A stretch of 16,225 nucleotides of DNA from Gemmatimonadota bacterium (GTDB lineage: Bacteria > Latescibacterota > UBA2968 > UBA8231), in contig PATE01000079.1 of the NCBI GenBank assembly GCA_002712305.1, positions 1 through 16,225 of the forward strand, written 5' to 3'. Position numbers and translations under genes: made by a program. Shown piece by piece: positions 7,518 to 14,696 of this stretch. How positions within the stretch are numbered: the stretch's first letter is position 1; every line of letters starts with the position of its first letter. The notes below the pieces were generated by a model. It worked only from the letters and a program-made list of their open reading frames with translations. It did not search any database and was not told where the DNA came from.

Positions 7518-10297
7518 CACGTCCTTCACGGGTCCACCGACGTGCCTGGCAATGGCCAGGCATGATTTCGGTGCTGGCGTCGCTGCAGTTGAGCGTCTCT
7601 CCGGCAGCGCCGGGCTCACCTGCGACATCGTTCTGCGCCCAACCTGCCGCCAGATTGGCCAGTCCATCCCAGACATTGCCGTCGAGGGGATCTCTGCATG
7701 CCCTCGTTCTGTTCGGAACCTTCGTCGATGACGGCACGACGGGGTCGATGGTACCCACCTACGCCGACAGCCTCTTCCTCGAAGATCTCCCGGGGTCACT
7801 GACTCACTTCTTCGACGAGATGTCCCACGGCCAGTATCGACTGACAGGAAGCACTGCACCGAGGATCTATCGCTCACGAGACGTGGCCTCCGACTACCTA
7901 TCCTCCTCAACCGGGTTCTCTGGTAACTTCGGCCGTTTCGTCAGGGAGATTGTCGATGCCGCTGAAGAGGACATCGACTTTGGCGCGTTCGACAACGATG
8001 GCCCCGATGGTCAGCCGAACTCCGGGGATGACGACGGGTTCGTCGATGTTCTGTTCATCGTTCTTCCCGATGCGCCGTCGGGGTTTCTCGTCAGCGAGGC
8101 TGACGGCATAGCGGCCCTCGGTCTGTCCACGCCTCTGTTTACCGATGATCCGAGCGCCAACGGTGGTCGCATCCGAATCCGCGACGATCAGAAAGTCGGT
8201 CGAGCTGTTGGTGGTTCGATTCAGAAGGCCCGTTCGTTCACCAGTGCTGTCGGCATTATCGCCCACGAACTTGGACATCTGCTCGGGCTCCCCGATCTGT
8301 TCGATACGGAGTTCACGAATCAGGGAGACCTCAGCCCGGCCGACGACAGTGCCGGAATTGGCTACTGGGGTCTCATGGGGCATGGGGCCCGCGGTTGGCA
8401 AGATGAGGGAGGACCGACACCTTTCACGGCTTGGTCTCTGGCCCGCTTGGGTTGGCTCGGCGTTGGCAATGAGAATCTTGAAATCGTCGATCAGACCCAG
8501 AGAGGCCTGCGTATCGTCGACTCTGCCACCGACGAGGGAATCGTCTATCGAATGGCGTTGGAGTCACCGCGCTATCTGCTCATCGAGCATCGGCGCTCCG
8601 ATGGCAGCTACTACGAGCGAGGGCTGCCACAGGATGGTCTGTTGATCTGGCAAATCGACGAGTTCACGGCGAGCAACAACATCGAGCAGAGAAAACTCGT
8701 CGACTTGGTCTGCGCCGATGGGTTGTACGCCGACGCGGGGTTTCCGCTGGGTGTGGAGGCCTCGCCTGCTGTGGGGTCGGACAACCTCGACTTCTGGGCA
8801 CATGATAGCGCCTACCGCACACGTCACGGAGGCAACCTTGGGGACGCGACAGACGTCTTCGACGGCGAACGATTTACCGAGTACACACCCGTGACGAATC
8901 CCTCCTCTCGCAATGTTGCGGTGGAAGCGATCCGGACCGATGGCGACGTGATGATCGCCGACCTCATCGTCGATGACCCCCGCAAAGCAGGCGTCATCGC
9001 CAGAGATGAGGTGTGGAGCGGGACAATCGACGTGGTGGCCGATATTGAAGTGCCTACAGGAGTACGGCTGAGGATCACGTCGGGCACGACGGTACGTTTC
9101 TTTCCAGATGCCCGCCGAGGGGGTGTCGACCCCATACGCAGCGAGGTATCGGTCAATGGTGTGCTCAGCGTCGGCGGCGGACTCACCACGACATTCACGT
9201 CCGCTGCCGAAAGCCCGGCACCCGCGGACTGGTCAGGCATATGGGTTCATCCCCTGGGTGAAATTCTTGTTATAGATACAGTGATCGAATACGCCGACCA
9301 CGCCATCGTCGTCTCCGATGCGCGACGGAATTCTCTCATCGAGGATGTGCTCGTACGTCACATTCGTGGACATGCGATGCAGTTTGATGCCGATAAAGGC
9401 GCCCACACCCTGACCCGCGTCACGGTGGAAGACGTGCAAGGAACCGGCATGCTGCTGACGGGTGAGGCACCCGTCACCGTCGAGGGGGCACGGATCACCG
9501 GCTGTGGCGGCCCCGGGTTGCACAGAGATGGTGGTTTCCTGCAGTGTTCGGGGGGCGATTTTTCCGACAATGGTCGGCTGGATGGTGCGGTGAACATGTT
9601 GCTGGAAGATGCTGTGTTCGGCACTGTCGAAGAGAATCAATTTCGAGATGGAACGGGTGTCTTCGTCGATGGCGCAGCGGAGGTCAGGATCAATGACAAT
9701 GTCTTTCGCGATACTCGGGTCGCGATACAGCACAGAAATGGGCGCGCCTGGATTCAGCGCAATACGATCACCGAGAGTGACACGGCATTCCAGATCGAGG
9801 GGGTGACCGAACCGGTCCGCTTCGAACTGAATCGAGTGAGTGATGTGCGCATTCTGGTGGACAATCAAACAAGACGAGATGTGATCGCGATTCGAAACTG
9901 GTGGGGGAGCGTCGACGCTGCGTCGATCGGCGCGCTCATGTCCGGTGGTCCTGTCATCTTCGAGCCCTTTCTCAACTTCGATCCCCTGTCCCCGGTCACC
10001 TTCGACATCGGTCCCGTCTTCCCCAATCCAAGCGTCTCGGACATCACCATTCCCTACACGATAGGCATCGGTGATGTCTCCGTCAGCGGTGGGAGTGGTC
10101 TCACTATCGTGGAAATCCACAATGTGGTGGGTGGATTCGTGCGGCGCCTGGTGGAACAGATCGCGGCGCCAGGGATCTACAGCGTGCAGTGGGACGGCCT
10201 CGACCAGGCGGGCCGGCCTGCCGCGGCCGGGCTCTACTATGCAAAACTGGATGTGGGCGGCATCCTTTTGTATACCCCGATGATTCGCTTTCGTTGA
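7514..10297 (+). CDS. Secreted M6-family metalloprotease with beta-helix and FlgD-like Ig tail
   Basis: This is a 927-residue exported protein. TTG at 7514 overlaps the previous stop (TTGA) and gives an Arg-rich n-region before a hydrophobic stretch (MISVLASLQLSV); ATG at 7562 is an alternative. The protease domain covers about residues 55-480. It has H251-E252-L-G-H255-L-L-G-L-P-D261, an HExxHxxGxxD zinc site, and downstream GYWGLMGHGARGW and FTAWSLARLGW, as in immune-inhibitor-A-like M6 peptidases. Residues about 490-830 form repetitive short strands (ITGCGGPGLHRDGGF, VEENQFRDGTGVFVDG, INDNVFRDTRVAI, IQRNTITESDTAF), a right-handed parallel beta-helix. Residues about 835-927 (FPNPSVSDITIPYTIG ... 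AAGLYYAKLDVGG) match FlgD Ig-like tails found at the ends of secreted proteins in FCB-type bacteria. Probable job: extracellular or surface proteolysis with glycan or surface binding. Confidence 0.9.
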   Translation: MTRPSRVHRRAWQWPGMISVLASLQLSVSPAAPGSPATSFCAQPAARLASPSQTLPSRGSLHALVLFGTFVDDGTTGSMVPTYADSLFLEDLPGSLTHFFDEMSHGQYRLTGSTAPRIYRSRDVASDYLSSSTGFSGNFGRFVREIVDAAEEDIDFGAFDNDGPDGQPNSGDDDGFVDVLFIVLPDAPSGFLVSEADGIAALGLSTPLFTDDPSANGGRIRIRDDQKVGRAVGGSIQKARSFTSAVGIIAHELGHLLGLPDLFDTEFTNQGDLSPADDSAGIGYWGLMGHGARGWQDEGGPTPFTAWSLARLGWLGVGNENLEIVDQTQRGLRIVDSATDEGIVYRMALESPRYLLIEHRRSDGSYYERGLPQDGLLIWQIDEFTASNNIEQRKLVDLVCADGLYADAGFPLGVEASPAVGSDNLDFWAHDSAYRTRHGGNLGDATDVFDGERFTEYTPVTNPSSRNVAVEAIRTDGDVMIADLIVDDPRKAGVIARDEVWSGTIDVVADIEVPTGVRLRITSGTTVRFFPDARRGGVDPIRSEVSVNGVLSVGGGLTTTFTSAAESPAPADWSGIWVHPLGEILVIDTVIEYADHAIVVSDARRNSLIEDVLVRHIRGHAMQFDADKGAHTLTRVTVEDVQGTGMLLTGEAPVTVEGARITGCGGPGLHRDGGFLQCSGGDFSDNGRLDGAVNMLLEDAVFGTVEENQFRDGTGVFVDGAAEVRINDNVFRDTRVAIQHRNGRAWIQRNTITESDTAFQIEGVTEPVRFELNRVSDVRILVDNQTRRDVIAIRNWWGSVDAASIGALMSGGPVIFEPFLNFDPLSPVTFDIGPVFPNPSVSDITIPYTIGIGDVSVSGGSGLTIVEIHNVVGGFVRRLVEQIAAPGIYSVQWDGLDQAGRPAAAGLYYAKLDVGGILLYTPMIRFR

Positions 10298-10364
10298 AGC
10301 TCATCCGTCGTGCGGGTCTCCAACTGTGTAGATTCTCACGGAGGGCAGGATTTTCCCCTTCGTC

Positions 10365-10399
10365 GATCCTTCCAACGAGGCGCCGAAGTTGGGAGGATC
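10365..10399 (+). promoter_or_regulatory. Hairpin with 12-bp stem in the nadB leader
   Basis: GATCCTTCCAAC at 10365-10376 pairs with GTTGGGAGGATC at 10388-10399; 11 pairs are Watson-Crick and one is U-G in RNA. The 11-base loop contains GGCGCC. No T run follows, so it is not a standard intrinsic terminator. It could be an attenuator-like or mRNA-stability element between the protease and nadB, or chance. Confidence 0.5.
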
Positions 10400-10450
10400 A
10401 GGTGCCCCTACATCCTGTACGAGATGGATCGTCGTGACCCGACATGTAGG

Positions 10451-10460
10451 ACCGGCCGGT
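10451..10460. promoter_or_regulatory. Perfect 10-bp palindrome, possible operator
   Basis: ACCGGCCGGT is self-complementary and lies about 80 bp before the nadB start. Short GC palindromes arise by chance in GC-rich DNA, so operator function is only a suggestion. Confidence 0.25.
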
Positions 10461-10541
10461 TCGTCGATCAAGACTCCATCCACTATACACTCCTGAACAG
10501 ACTCCTCCAAACAGTGGTAACTCACTTATTTTTCTAAAGAT

Positions 10542-12086
10542 ATGCGCATCGAGTCCGATTATCTGATCGTCGGCAGTGGGGCCGCTGGCCTCTATTTTGC
10601 AATCCTCACCGCTCAGAGTGGCGCCTCCGTCACCGTCGTTACGAAGTCAGGTGCCGGAGAGTCCAACACCCGTTATGCCCAGGGAGGCATTGCGGCCGCC
10701 CTCGGAAGCGATGATTCCGTCGCCTTTCATATCCAGGATACGCTGGATGCTGGTGACGGGCTCTGCAACCGACAGGCAGTCCAAACGGCCATTACGGACG
10801 GCCCACGGGTGGTAGAGGATCTGCTGCAGCTTGGCACCCAGCTCTCACGCACGGCAGCGGGCGAGCTATCCCTGGGACGGGAAGGGGGTCATACGCGGCA
10901 TCGTGTCGCTCATGCCGATGACTGGACGGGGCGCGAGATATCGCGCTCTCTCGTCGCCGCGGCCAAGGCCCAGGAAGGGATTCGGCTCGTCGCCGGGGCA
11001 CCGGTCGTCGATCTGGCCATCGATAGCAAAGGACGCTGTCGAGGGGCGTGGGCACTGGATGGACCCACGGCGGAGCCGCTGGCGCTGGAGGCGCGAGCGA
11101 CCCTGTTGGCGACTGGAGGCGCCGGACAGATGTACTCAAGCACGACCAATCCGGCGGTGGCCACCGGGGATGGTCTGGCGATGGCGTATCGGTCGGGAGC
11201 GATCCTGGCGAACATGGAGTTCGTCCAGTTTCATCCGACGGCCCTCGCTCATGAACAAGGCAATACCTTCCTGATCACGGAGGCATTGCGTGGACATGGA
11301 GCGATTCTCGTCAATGACGAGGGAGAGCCATTTTTAGAGCGGCAGCTTCATGGCGGCTCGTTGGCGACGCGAGACCGCGTGGCGCGCGCCATCGTGGCGG
11401 AACTGAAGAGAAGTGGTCGTCGGCATGTTTATCTCGACGTGACCGCACAGGATGCGGACGAGACACGCCGGCGATTTCCGAACATCGATCGCACCTGTCG
11501 AGAATTCGGGATCGACATGACGAGGGATCGGATTCCCGTCGCACCGGCAGCACACTACCTGTGCGGTGGTATCCATACGGATTTGGATGGGCGGACGAAT
11601 GTTCCGGGGCTCTATGCCGCCGGCGAGGCCGCTCACACAGGATTTCACGGGGCCAACCGGCTGGCGAGTAATTCGCTGTTGGAGGCTCTTGTGTTCGCCC
11701 GGCGCGCCGCAGAAGCGGTGGCCGACGAGTGCGTGGATGCAGGGATTCGGTGGCCCACCCTCCCTCAGAGGAGGCAGGCGGCAGCCGAGGTGCCCGATCG
11801 TTGGCGCACCGAGATTGGCGATACGATGCTAGCCCTGGTTGGCATCGAGCGAGATGACGCGGGTCTGAAAAAGGCATGTCACCGGCTCGACGAACTGGCC
11901 GATGAAATCGAAGCGGCGCGCGATGACGCGTCGTTGGAGATGAGGAACCTGGTCACGGCAGCGCAGTTGGTGGCCAATACAGCACGGATGCGAACCGAGA
12001 GTCGCGGGGTGCACTACAACACCGATCACCCGAAGCGCGACGATGAGACCTGGCAGCACGACAGTCTGATCCAATTGGCACGGTAG
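10542..12086 (+). CDS. nadB: L-aspartate oxidase
   Basis: This encodes a 514-residue FAD enzyme that oxidises L-aspartate to iminoaspartate, the first step of de novo NAD synthesis; quinolinate synthase NadA normally uses the product. The N-terminal dinucleotide motif is YLIVGSGAAGLYFA (residues 7-20), followed by the NadB-typical SNTRYAQGGIAAAL. Later come FVQFHPTAL, the active-site region ITEALRGHGAILVN, and VPAAPAHYLCGGIHTD-like plus GLYAAGEAAHTGFHGANRLASN segments that bind flavin and the dicarboxylate. The C-terminal helical domain is present to R514, and the length is normal. It is distinguished from succinate dehydrogenase/fumarate reductase flavoproteins by the 'YAQGGIA' segment and shorter C-terminus. 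ATG at 10542 follows an AT-rich stretch with only a weak SD. nadA and nadC are not in the window. Confidence 0.96.
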   Translation: MRIESDYLIVGSGAAGLYFAILTAQSGASVTVVTKSGAGESNTRYAQGGIAAALGSDDSVAFHIQDTLDAGDGLCNRQAVQTAITDGPRVVEDLLQLGTQLSRTAAGELSLGREGGHTRHRVAHADDWTGREISRSLVAAAKAQEGIRLVAGAPVVDLAIDSKGRCRGAWALDGPTAEPLALEARATLLATGGAGQMYSSTTNPAVATGDGLAMAYRSGAILANMEFVQFHPTALAHEQGNTFLITEALRGHGAILVNDEGEPFLERQLHGGSLATRDRVARAIVAELKRSGRRHVYLDVTAQDADETRRRFPNIDRTCREFGIDMTRDRIPVAPAAHYLCGGIHTDLDGRTNVPGLYAAGEAAHTGFHGANRLASNSLLEALVFARRAAEAVADECVDAGIRWPTLPQRRQAAAEVPDRWRTEIGDTMLALVGIERDDAGLKKACHRLDELADEIEAARDDASLEMRNLVTAAQLVANTARMRTESRGVHYNTDHPKRDDETWQHDSLIQLAR

Positions 12087-12109
12087 CCAGGGGGTCGGCG
12101 GAAGGTGTG

Positions 12110-13162
12110 ATGAGACCGGCAATGAGGACAATGAACTGGACAAAGATCGCACTCGCAGCGCTGATGGCGGCGGCTCTGGCCACCCCGGTGGTGGCAGGAG
12201 AGGCTTTCGTCACCAAGGCGCGTGGGACTTCGATCACCATAGACAAAGGCGCAGACGATGGCATCGAGGTTGGCCTCGACATGACCATCGTCAGACCACC
12301 GGAAGAGGCGGTGATCCATCCGCTGACGGGTGAAAATCTCGGGGCTCCCGAAATCGAGCTCGTCACCGGCAAGGTGAGCAAGGTGTCGGCACGAGCCGCC
12401 TCGATCACGCTCATATCCGCCCCTTTGCTATCGCTGCGACCCGGTGATGTAGCGCGGTTCGTCACCATCGAAGAGCAGATGGTTCTCGATCAGGAGATGT
12501 CGACGGAGACGGCTGAGAAAGCCGCTTCCGAACGCCAGCAGATTCGCTCCGACGCCGGCAAACTCTCCAGGAATATCAGCAGCATCCAGGGCACGATCCG
12601 TGGGTTGGAACGAGCGATCCGCGAACTGCGTCGATATGATGACGACGTCGTCAAACCACAGTTCAACTCGATCAATCGGCAGATTGCCGAGATGCGCGAT
12701 GAACTCACCGAGTTGCGTACGACGGTGAGCCTTCTCAACTCCGTGCCTATAGGTATGGAGGGCGAGGAAGGCGAAGTGGCAACGATGACGGAAGAACAGA
12801 TCGCGGAATTGAATCGCCGGATAGCCGATCTGGAAGAGAAGGCGACGAGTTTGGTTCCACCTCCCGCGGGAACGACGGACATGCCGCCGCCCGTGGAGGA
12901 TGGGATGGATCCTATGGCTGAGGAAGAGGTGTCACCTTTCTTCTTGCAGCCCTGGTTCATCATCGTCGTGGGTGCTCTCGGGATTCTTGGAATCGCCTTC
13001 TTCGCCTACATGAAGATGGCAGGTGGCGACGACGAGGACAACGAGGACAACGAGGACGAGCAAGTCGTCGAAGAGTTTGAGGAAGAGGACGACGACGACG
13101 AGATCGAAGTCGATGTCGAAGAAGAAGAAGAAGACGACATCGTCGTCGAGGAGACGAGTTAG
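12110..13162 (+). CDS. Exported FlgT-C-like/coiled-coil membrane protein with acidic tail
   Basis: This encodes 350 residues. A signal sequence (TKIALAALMAAALATPVVAG, cleavage near A29) leads to a small beta domain at about 31-115 (VTKARGTSITIDKGADDGIEVGLDMTIVRP, then PLTGENLGAPEIELVTGKV) that resembles the FlgT C-terminal-type fold. Coiled coils lie at about 124-210 and 226-248, then a Pro-rich linker. One TM helix spans about 282-301 (WFIIVVGALGILGIAFFAYM). The tail, 307-350, has 30 Asp/Glu in 44 residues and no basic residue. With the N-terminus exported, the tail should be cytoplasmic. ATG at 12110 has GGAAGG close upstream; ATG at 12131 is also possible. The tail's GA-rich DNA includes a 9-bp repeat, GAGGACAAC, at 13034-13051. 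It lies 23 bp after nadB and 4 bp before the next gene. Function unknown; it could tether an envelope structure. Confidence 0.75.
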   Translation: MRPAMRTMNWTKIALAALMAAALATPVVAGEAFVTKARGTSITIDKGADDGIEVGLDMTIVRPPEEAVIHPLTGENLGAPEIELVTGKVSKVSARAASITLISAPLLSLRPGDVARFVTIEEQMVLDQEMSTETAEKAASERQQIRSDAGKLSRNISSIQGTIRGLERAIRELRRYDDDVVKPQFNSINRQIAEMRDELTELRTTVSLLNSVPIGMEGEEGEVATMTEEQIAELNRRIADLEEKATSLVPPPAGTTDMPPPVEDGMDPMAEEEVSPFFLQPWFIIVVGALGILGIAFFAYMKMAGGDDEDNEDNEDEQVVEEFEEEDDDDEIEVDVEEEEEDDIVVEETS

Positions 13163-13166
13163 TCCC

Positions 13167-14030
13167 ATGACACGGACACGAGGAATCGCAATCAGGGCCA
13201 TCGTCACCAGCGCGATCACGGCTTGTGTGCTCCTGGTGCCGACGATGGGTTCGGCTCAGTCGATGATGTCGGCTGCGCCTATGGCATCCATCGACGGAGA
13301 TGGATACATCATCCGCATGCAGACCAACAATCTTGTCCTGATCGACTTGGGGCAGGGAGATGGTGTGGCCGTGGGCGACCTGTTCGATATCATCGCCGCC
13401 GAGGTGCTTCGCCATCCACTGCGTGATTCGGTCCTGGCGGTGACGCCAAAACCGGTCGGCGCTGTACAGGTCAAGCAGGTCTATCCGCGAATGTCGCTGG
13501 CAATGATCATCGATCTCGATGCCGGTGAAGACCCCATGCTCAAACCGATCATGCGCGTACGCGATCCTGAACGAATTGACGATCTCGCCAAGGCGATGAC
13601 ACGACAGGTGTTTCGTGTTGCCAGCAGCGGTGTCTCGCTGCGAACGGCCGTGATCCCGGGGATCTACCAGATGCAGATCGGCGAGACCACCAAGGGCCGC
13701 GTGCTGCTCGGACTCGAGGCGGCGGCACTAATCGGCGGGTTCGCCTATCGGTCCAGTTCGAACGACTGGCTCGATCAGTACAATGCCCTCGACGGCTCGT
13801 TCCCGCCGAGTGAATTCGACCGTTACTTCAAGGAAGCCCAAGATCGACGCTCGATGAGCAATCGACTCTTCTGGGTGGCCGGTGCGCTTTATCTATACAA
13901 CTGGGCCGATGTCCTGTGGATGGGCAGTGCCCCCAGATTTGCATCGGCCGACCGACCCCGAACGCAGATCGGCATGACCTTCGCAGATAGCGGGCAGCAG
14001 CCACTGCTGCAGCTCCGTCACCGATTCTGA
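13167..14030 (+). CDS. Exported FlgT-C/DUF5683-like protein
   Basis: This encodes 287 residues. The signal peptide (AIVTSAITACVLLVPTMGSA, cleavage after A30) is followed by a small beta domain (about 45-135: NNLVLIDLGQGDGVAVGDLFDI, then GAVQVKQVYPRMSLAMI) of the same FlgT-C-like type as the previous protein. The second half (about 165-260) reads AVIPGIYQMQIGETTKGRVLLGLEAAALIGGFAYR ... SNRLFWVAGALYLYNWADVLW, which resembles DUF5683: two hydrophobic hairpins after a 'PG.yQ...kGr' motif. The chain ends in RHRF, and a terminal aromatic is common in outer-membrane proteins. An ITAC lipobox-like string precedes the main hydrophobic core and is probably not used. ATG at 13167 was chosen because the open frame before it overlaps the acidic-tail coding region. 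It is in the same operon as its neighbours. Function unknown. Confidence 0.75.
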   Translation: MTRTRGIAIRAIVTSAITACVLLVPTMGSAQSMMSAAPMASIDGDGYIIRMQTNNLVLIDLGQGDGVAVGDLFDIIAAEVLRHPLRDSVLAVTPKPVGAVQVKQVYPRMSLAMIIDLDAGEDPMLKPIMRVRDPERIDDLAKAMTRQVFRVASSGVSLRTAVIPGIYQMQIGETTKGRVLLGLEAAALIGGFAYRSSSNDWLDQYNALDGSFPPSEFDRYFKEAQDRRSMSNRLFWVAGALYLYNWADVLWMGSAPRFASADRPRTQIGMTFADSGQQPLLQLRHRF

Positions 14031-14037
14031 GGAGGGG
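14031..14037 (+). promoter_or_regulatory. Strong Shine-Dalgarno for the lipoprotein gene
   Basis: GGAGGGG lies 6 bases before ATG at 14044 and directly abuts the TGA of the preceding gene, so the two genes are likely cotranscribed with efficient re-initiation. Confidence 0.75.
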
Positions 14038-14043
14038 ACTGGG

Positions 14044-14532
14044 ATGAAAGTGAAAACGGGGATGTTGCGAGCCAGGACGCTCCAAGCTTGGGCGATCCTC
14101 GCCTTGAGTCTGCTCTGGTTCGCCGGTTGTGGCAACGTCAAGCGAGAAAACCCACTCGATCCGAGTGTGGGTGGTGGCGTGACACTTCGCGATCAGCTGA
14201 TTGGCAGCTGGAGTCGCGACGAACTGTCGGCCAACGAGATCTACCTGTTCAGGGTCGATGGCTCCGTAGAACTGAAGAGCTACAGCAGTCCTTCGGGCGG
14301 CACGGTCGACAGGAATCAGTCCTTTCCGACCACGCGTGTCCGTGTGTTCGCGGGAACCTATACCCTCGTTGGCAATCTGTTGACGCTCTTTTACACGCGT
14401 GCCCAGTCCAACGATCCTGCTGACGAAGTCCAGGTGCCGTCGGGCAATACCACCGTGGAGATCGCGATACAGCGAAGCACGCTGACCATGACACTCACGG
14501 ACGGCAAGGTCTTTTACGCCCGCTTGAACTGA
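14044..14532 (+). CDS. Lipocalin-like outer-membrane lipoprotein
   Basis: This encodes 162 residues. The signal sequence carries a lipobox, WFAGC, with Cys29 as the predicted lipidated residue, followed by GNVKRENPLDP. Gly-Asn at +2/+3 carries no Asp retention signal, consistent with outer-membrane sorting. The mature part begins LRDQLIGSWSRDEL and then alternates short strands (NEIYLFRVDGSVELKSY, RVFAGTYTLVGNLLTLFYT, VEIAIQRSTLTMTLTDGKVFYARL). The G-x-W motif and 'GTY...gn.L.l...' pattern fit the lipocalin-like calycin fold of many FCB lipoproteins. It is third in the envelope gene trio. The ligand is unknown and a function cannot be assigned beyond a small barrel on the membrane surface. 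Confidence 0.82.
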   Translation: MKVKTGMLRARTLQAWAILALSLLWFAGCGNVKRENPLDPSVGGGVTLRDQLIGSWSRDELSANEIYLFRVDGSVELKSYSSPSGGTVDRNQSFPTTRVRVFAGTYTLVGNLLTLFYTRAQSNDPADEVQVPSGNTTVEIAIQRSTLTMTLTDGKVFYARLN

Positions 14533-14607
14533 TCCTGGGGGGTTCGATCAGGGTGACTTGCCGGTGATCGGTCTGGAGTAGACCCAGGGCGCCGTCGAAG
14601 CCCCGTC

Positions 14608-14635
14608 TTGCTGTGGTTCGCGTGCAGCGTATATT
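14608..14635 (+). promoter_or_regulatory. Candidate sigma70-type promoter for guaA
   Basis: TATATT at 14630-14635 matches five of six -10 consensus bases. TTGCTG at 14608-14613 is a partial -35 with a 16-bp spacer. Transcription would begin near 14642, about 55 bases before the TTG start. The -35 is weak, so this is tentative. Confidence 0.4.
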
Positions 14636-14680
14636 CCCGCTCTCCCAGTAATTGCCGCCTCGGCGGCGCACCCTCTCCCC

Positions 14681-14687
14681 GGGGGAG
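14681..14687 (+). promoter_or_regulatory. Shine-Dalgarno and in-frame stop that fix the guaA TTG start
   Basis: GGGGGAG ends 9 bases before TTG at 14697. TGA at 14688-14690 is in the guaA frame, so only CTC and GGA precede TTG and no earlier start is possible. Confidence 0.8.
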
Positions 14688-14696
14688 TGACTCGGA

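Larger units (their letters stand above)
10298..10541 (+). other. Non-coding leader region upstream of nadB, 244 bp
   Basis: No plausible gene is present; ORFs here lack start signals and protein-like composition. It holds the 12-bp stem at 10365-10399, a perfect 10-bp palindrome at 10451-10460, an isolated TATACA at 10484-10489 without a good -35 partner, and an AT-rich stretch just before the nadB ATG. No strong SD precedes nadB. It could hold nadB's promoter and leader. Confidence 0.6.
14533..14696 (+). other. Intergenic region before guaA with a weak hairpin
   Basis: Gap of 164 bp. CTGATC at 14529-14534 and GATCAG at 14546-14551 form a 6-bp stem overlapping the lipoprotein stop, but no T tract follows, so termination there is doubtful. 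A candidate promoter and the guaA SD lie further downstream. CTCCCC at 14675-14680 and GGGGAG at 14682-14687 are mirror-complementary around the SD, but the loop would be too tight for full pairing. Confidence 0.5.

Noticed and set aside
9233-10120. 295-codon minus-strand ORF
   Set aside because: Shadow of the M6/beta-helix gene; composition mirrors the complementary codons.
10484-10489. TATACA as a nadB -10 box
   Set aside because: No acceptable -35 hexamer at 16-18 bp spacing.
13023-13166. N-terminal Thr/Arg/Lys-rich extension of the DUF5683-like ORF
   Set aside because: It is the out-of-frame reading of the acidic-tail codons. A signal peptide begins at ATG 13167.
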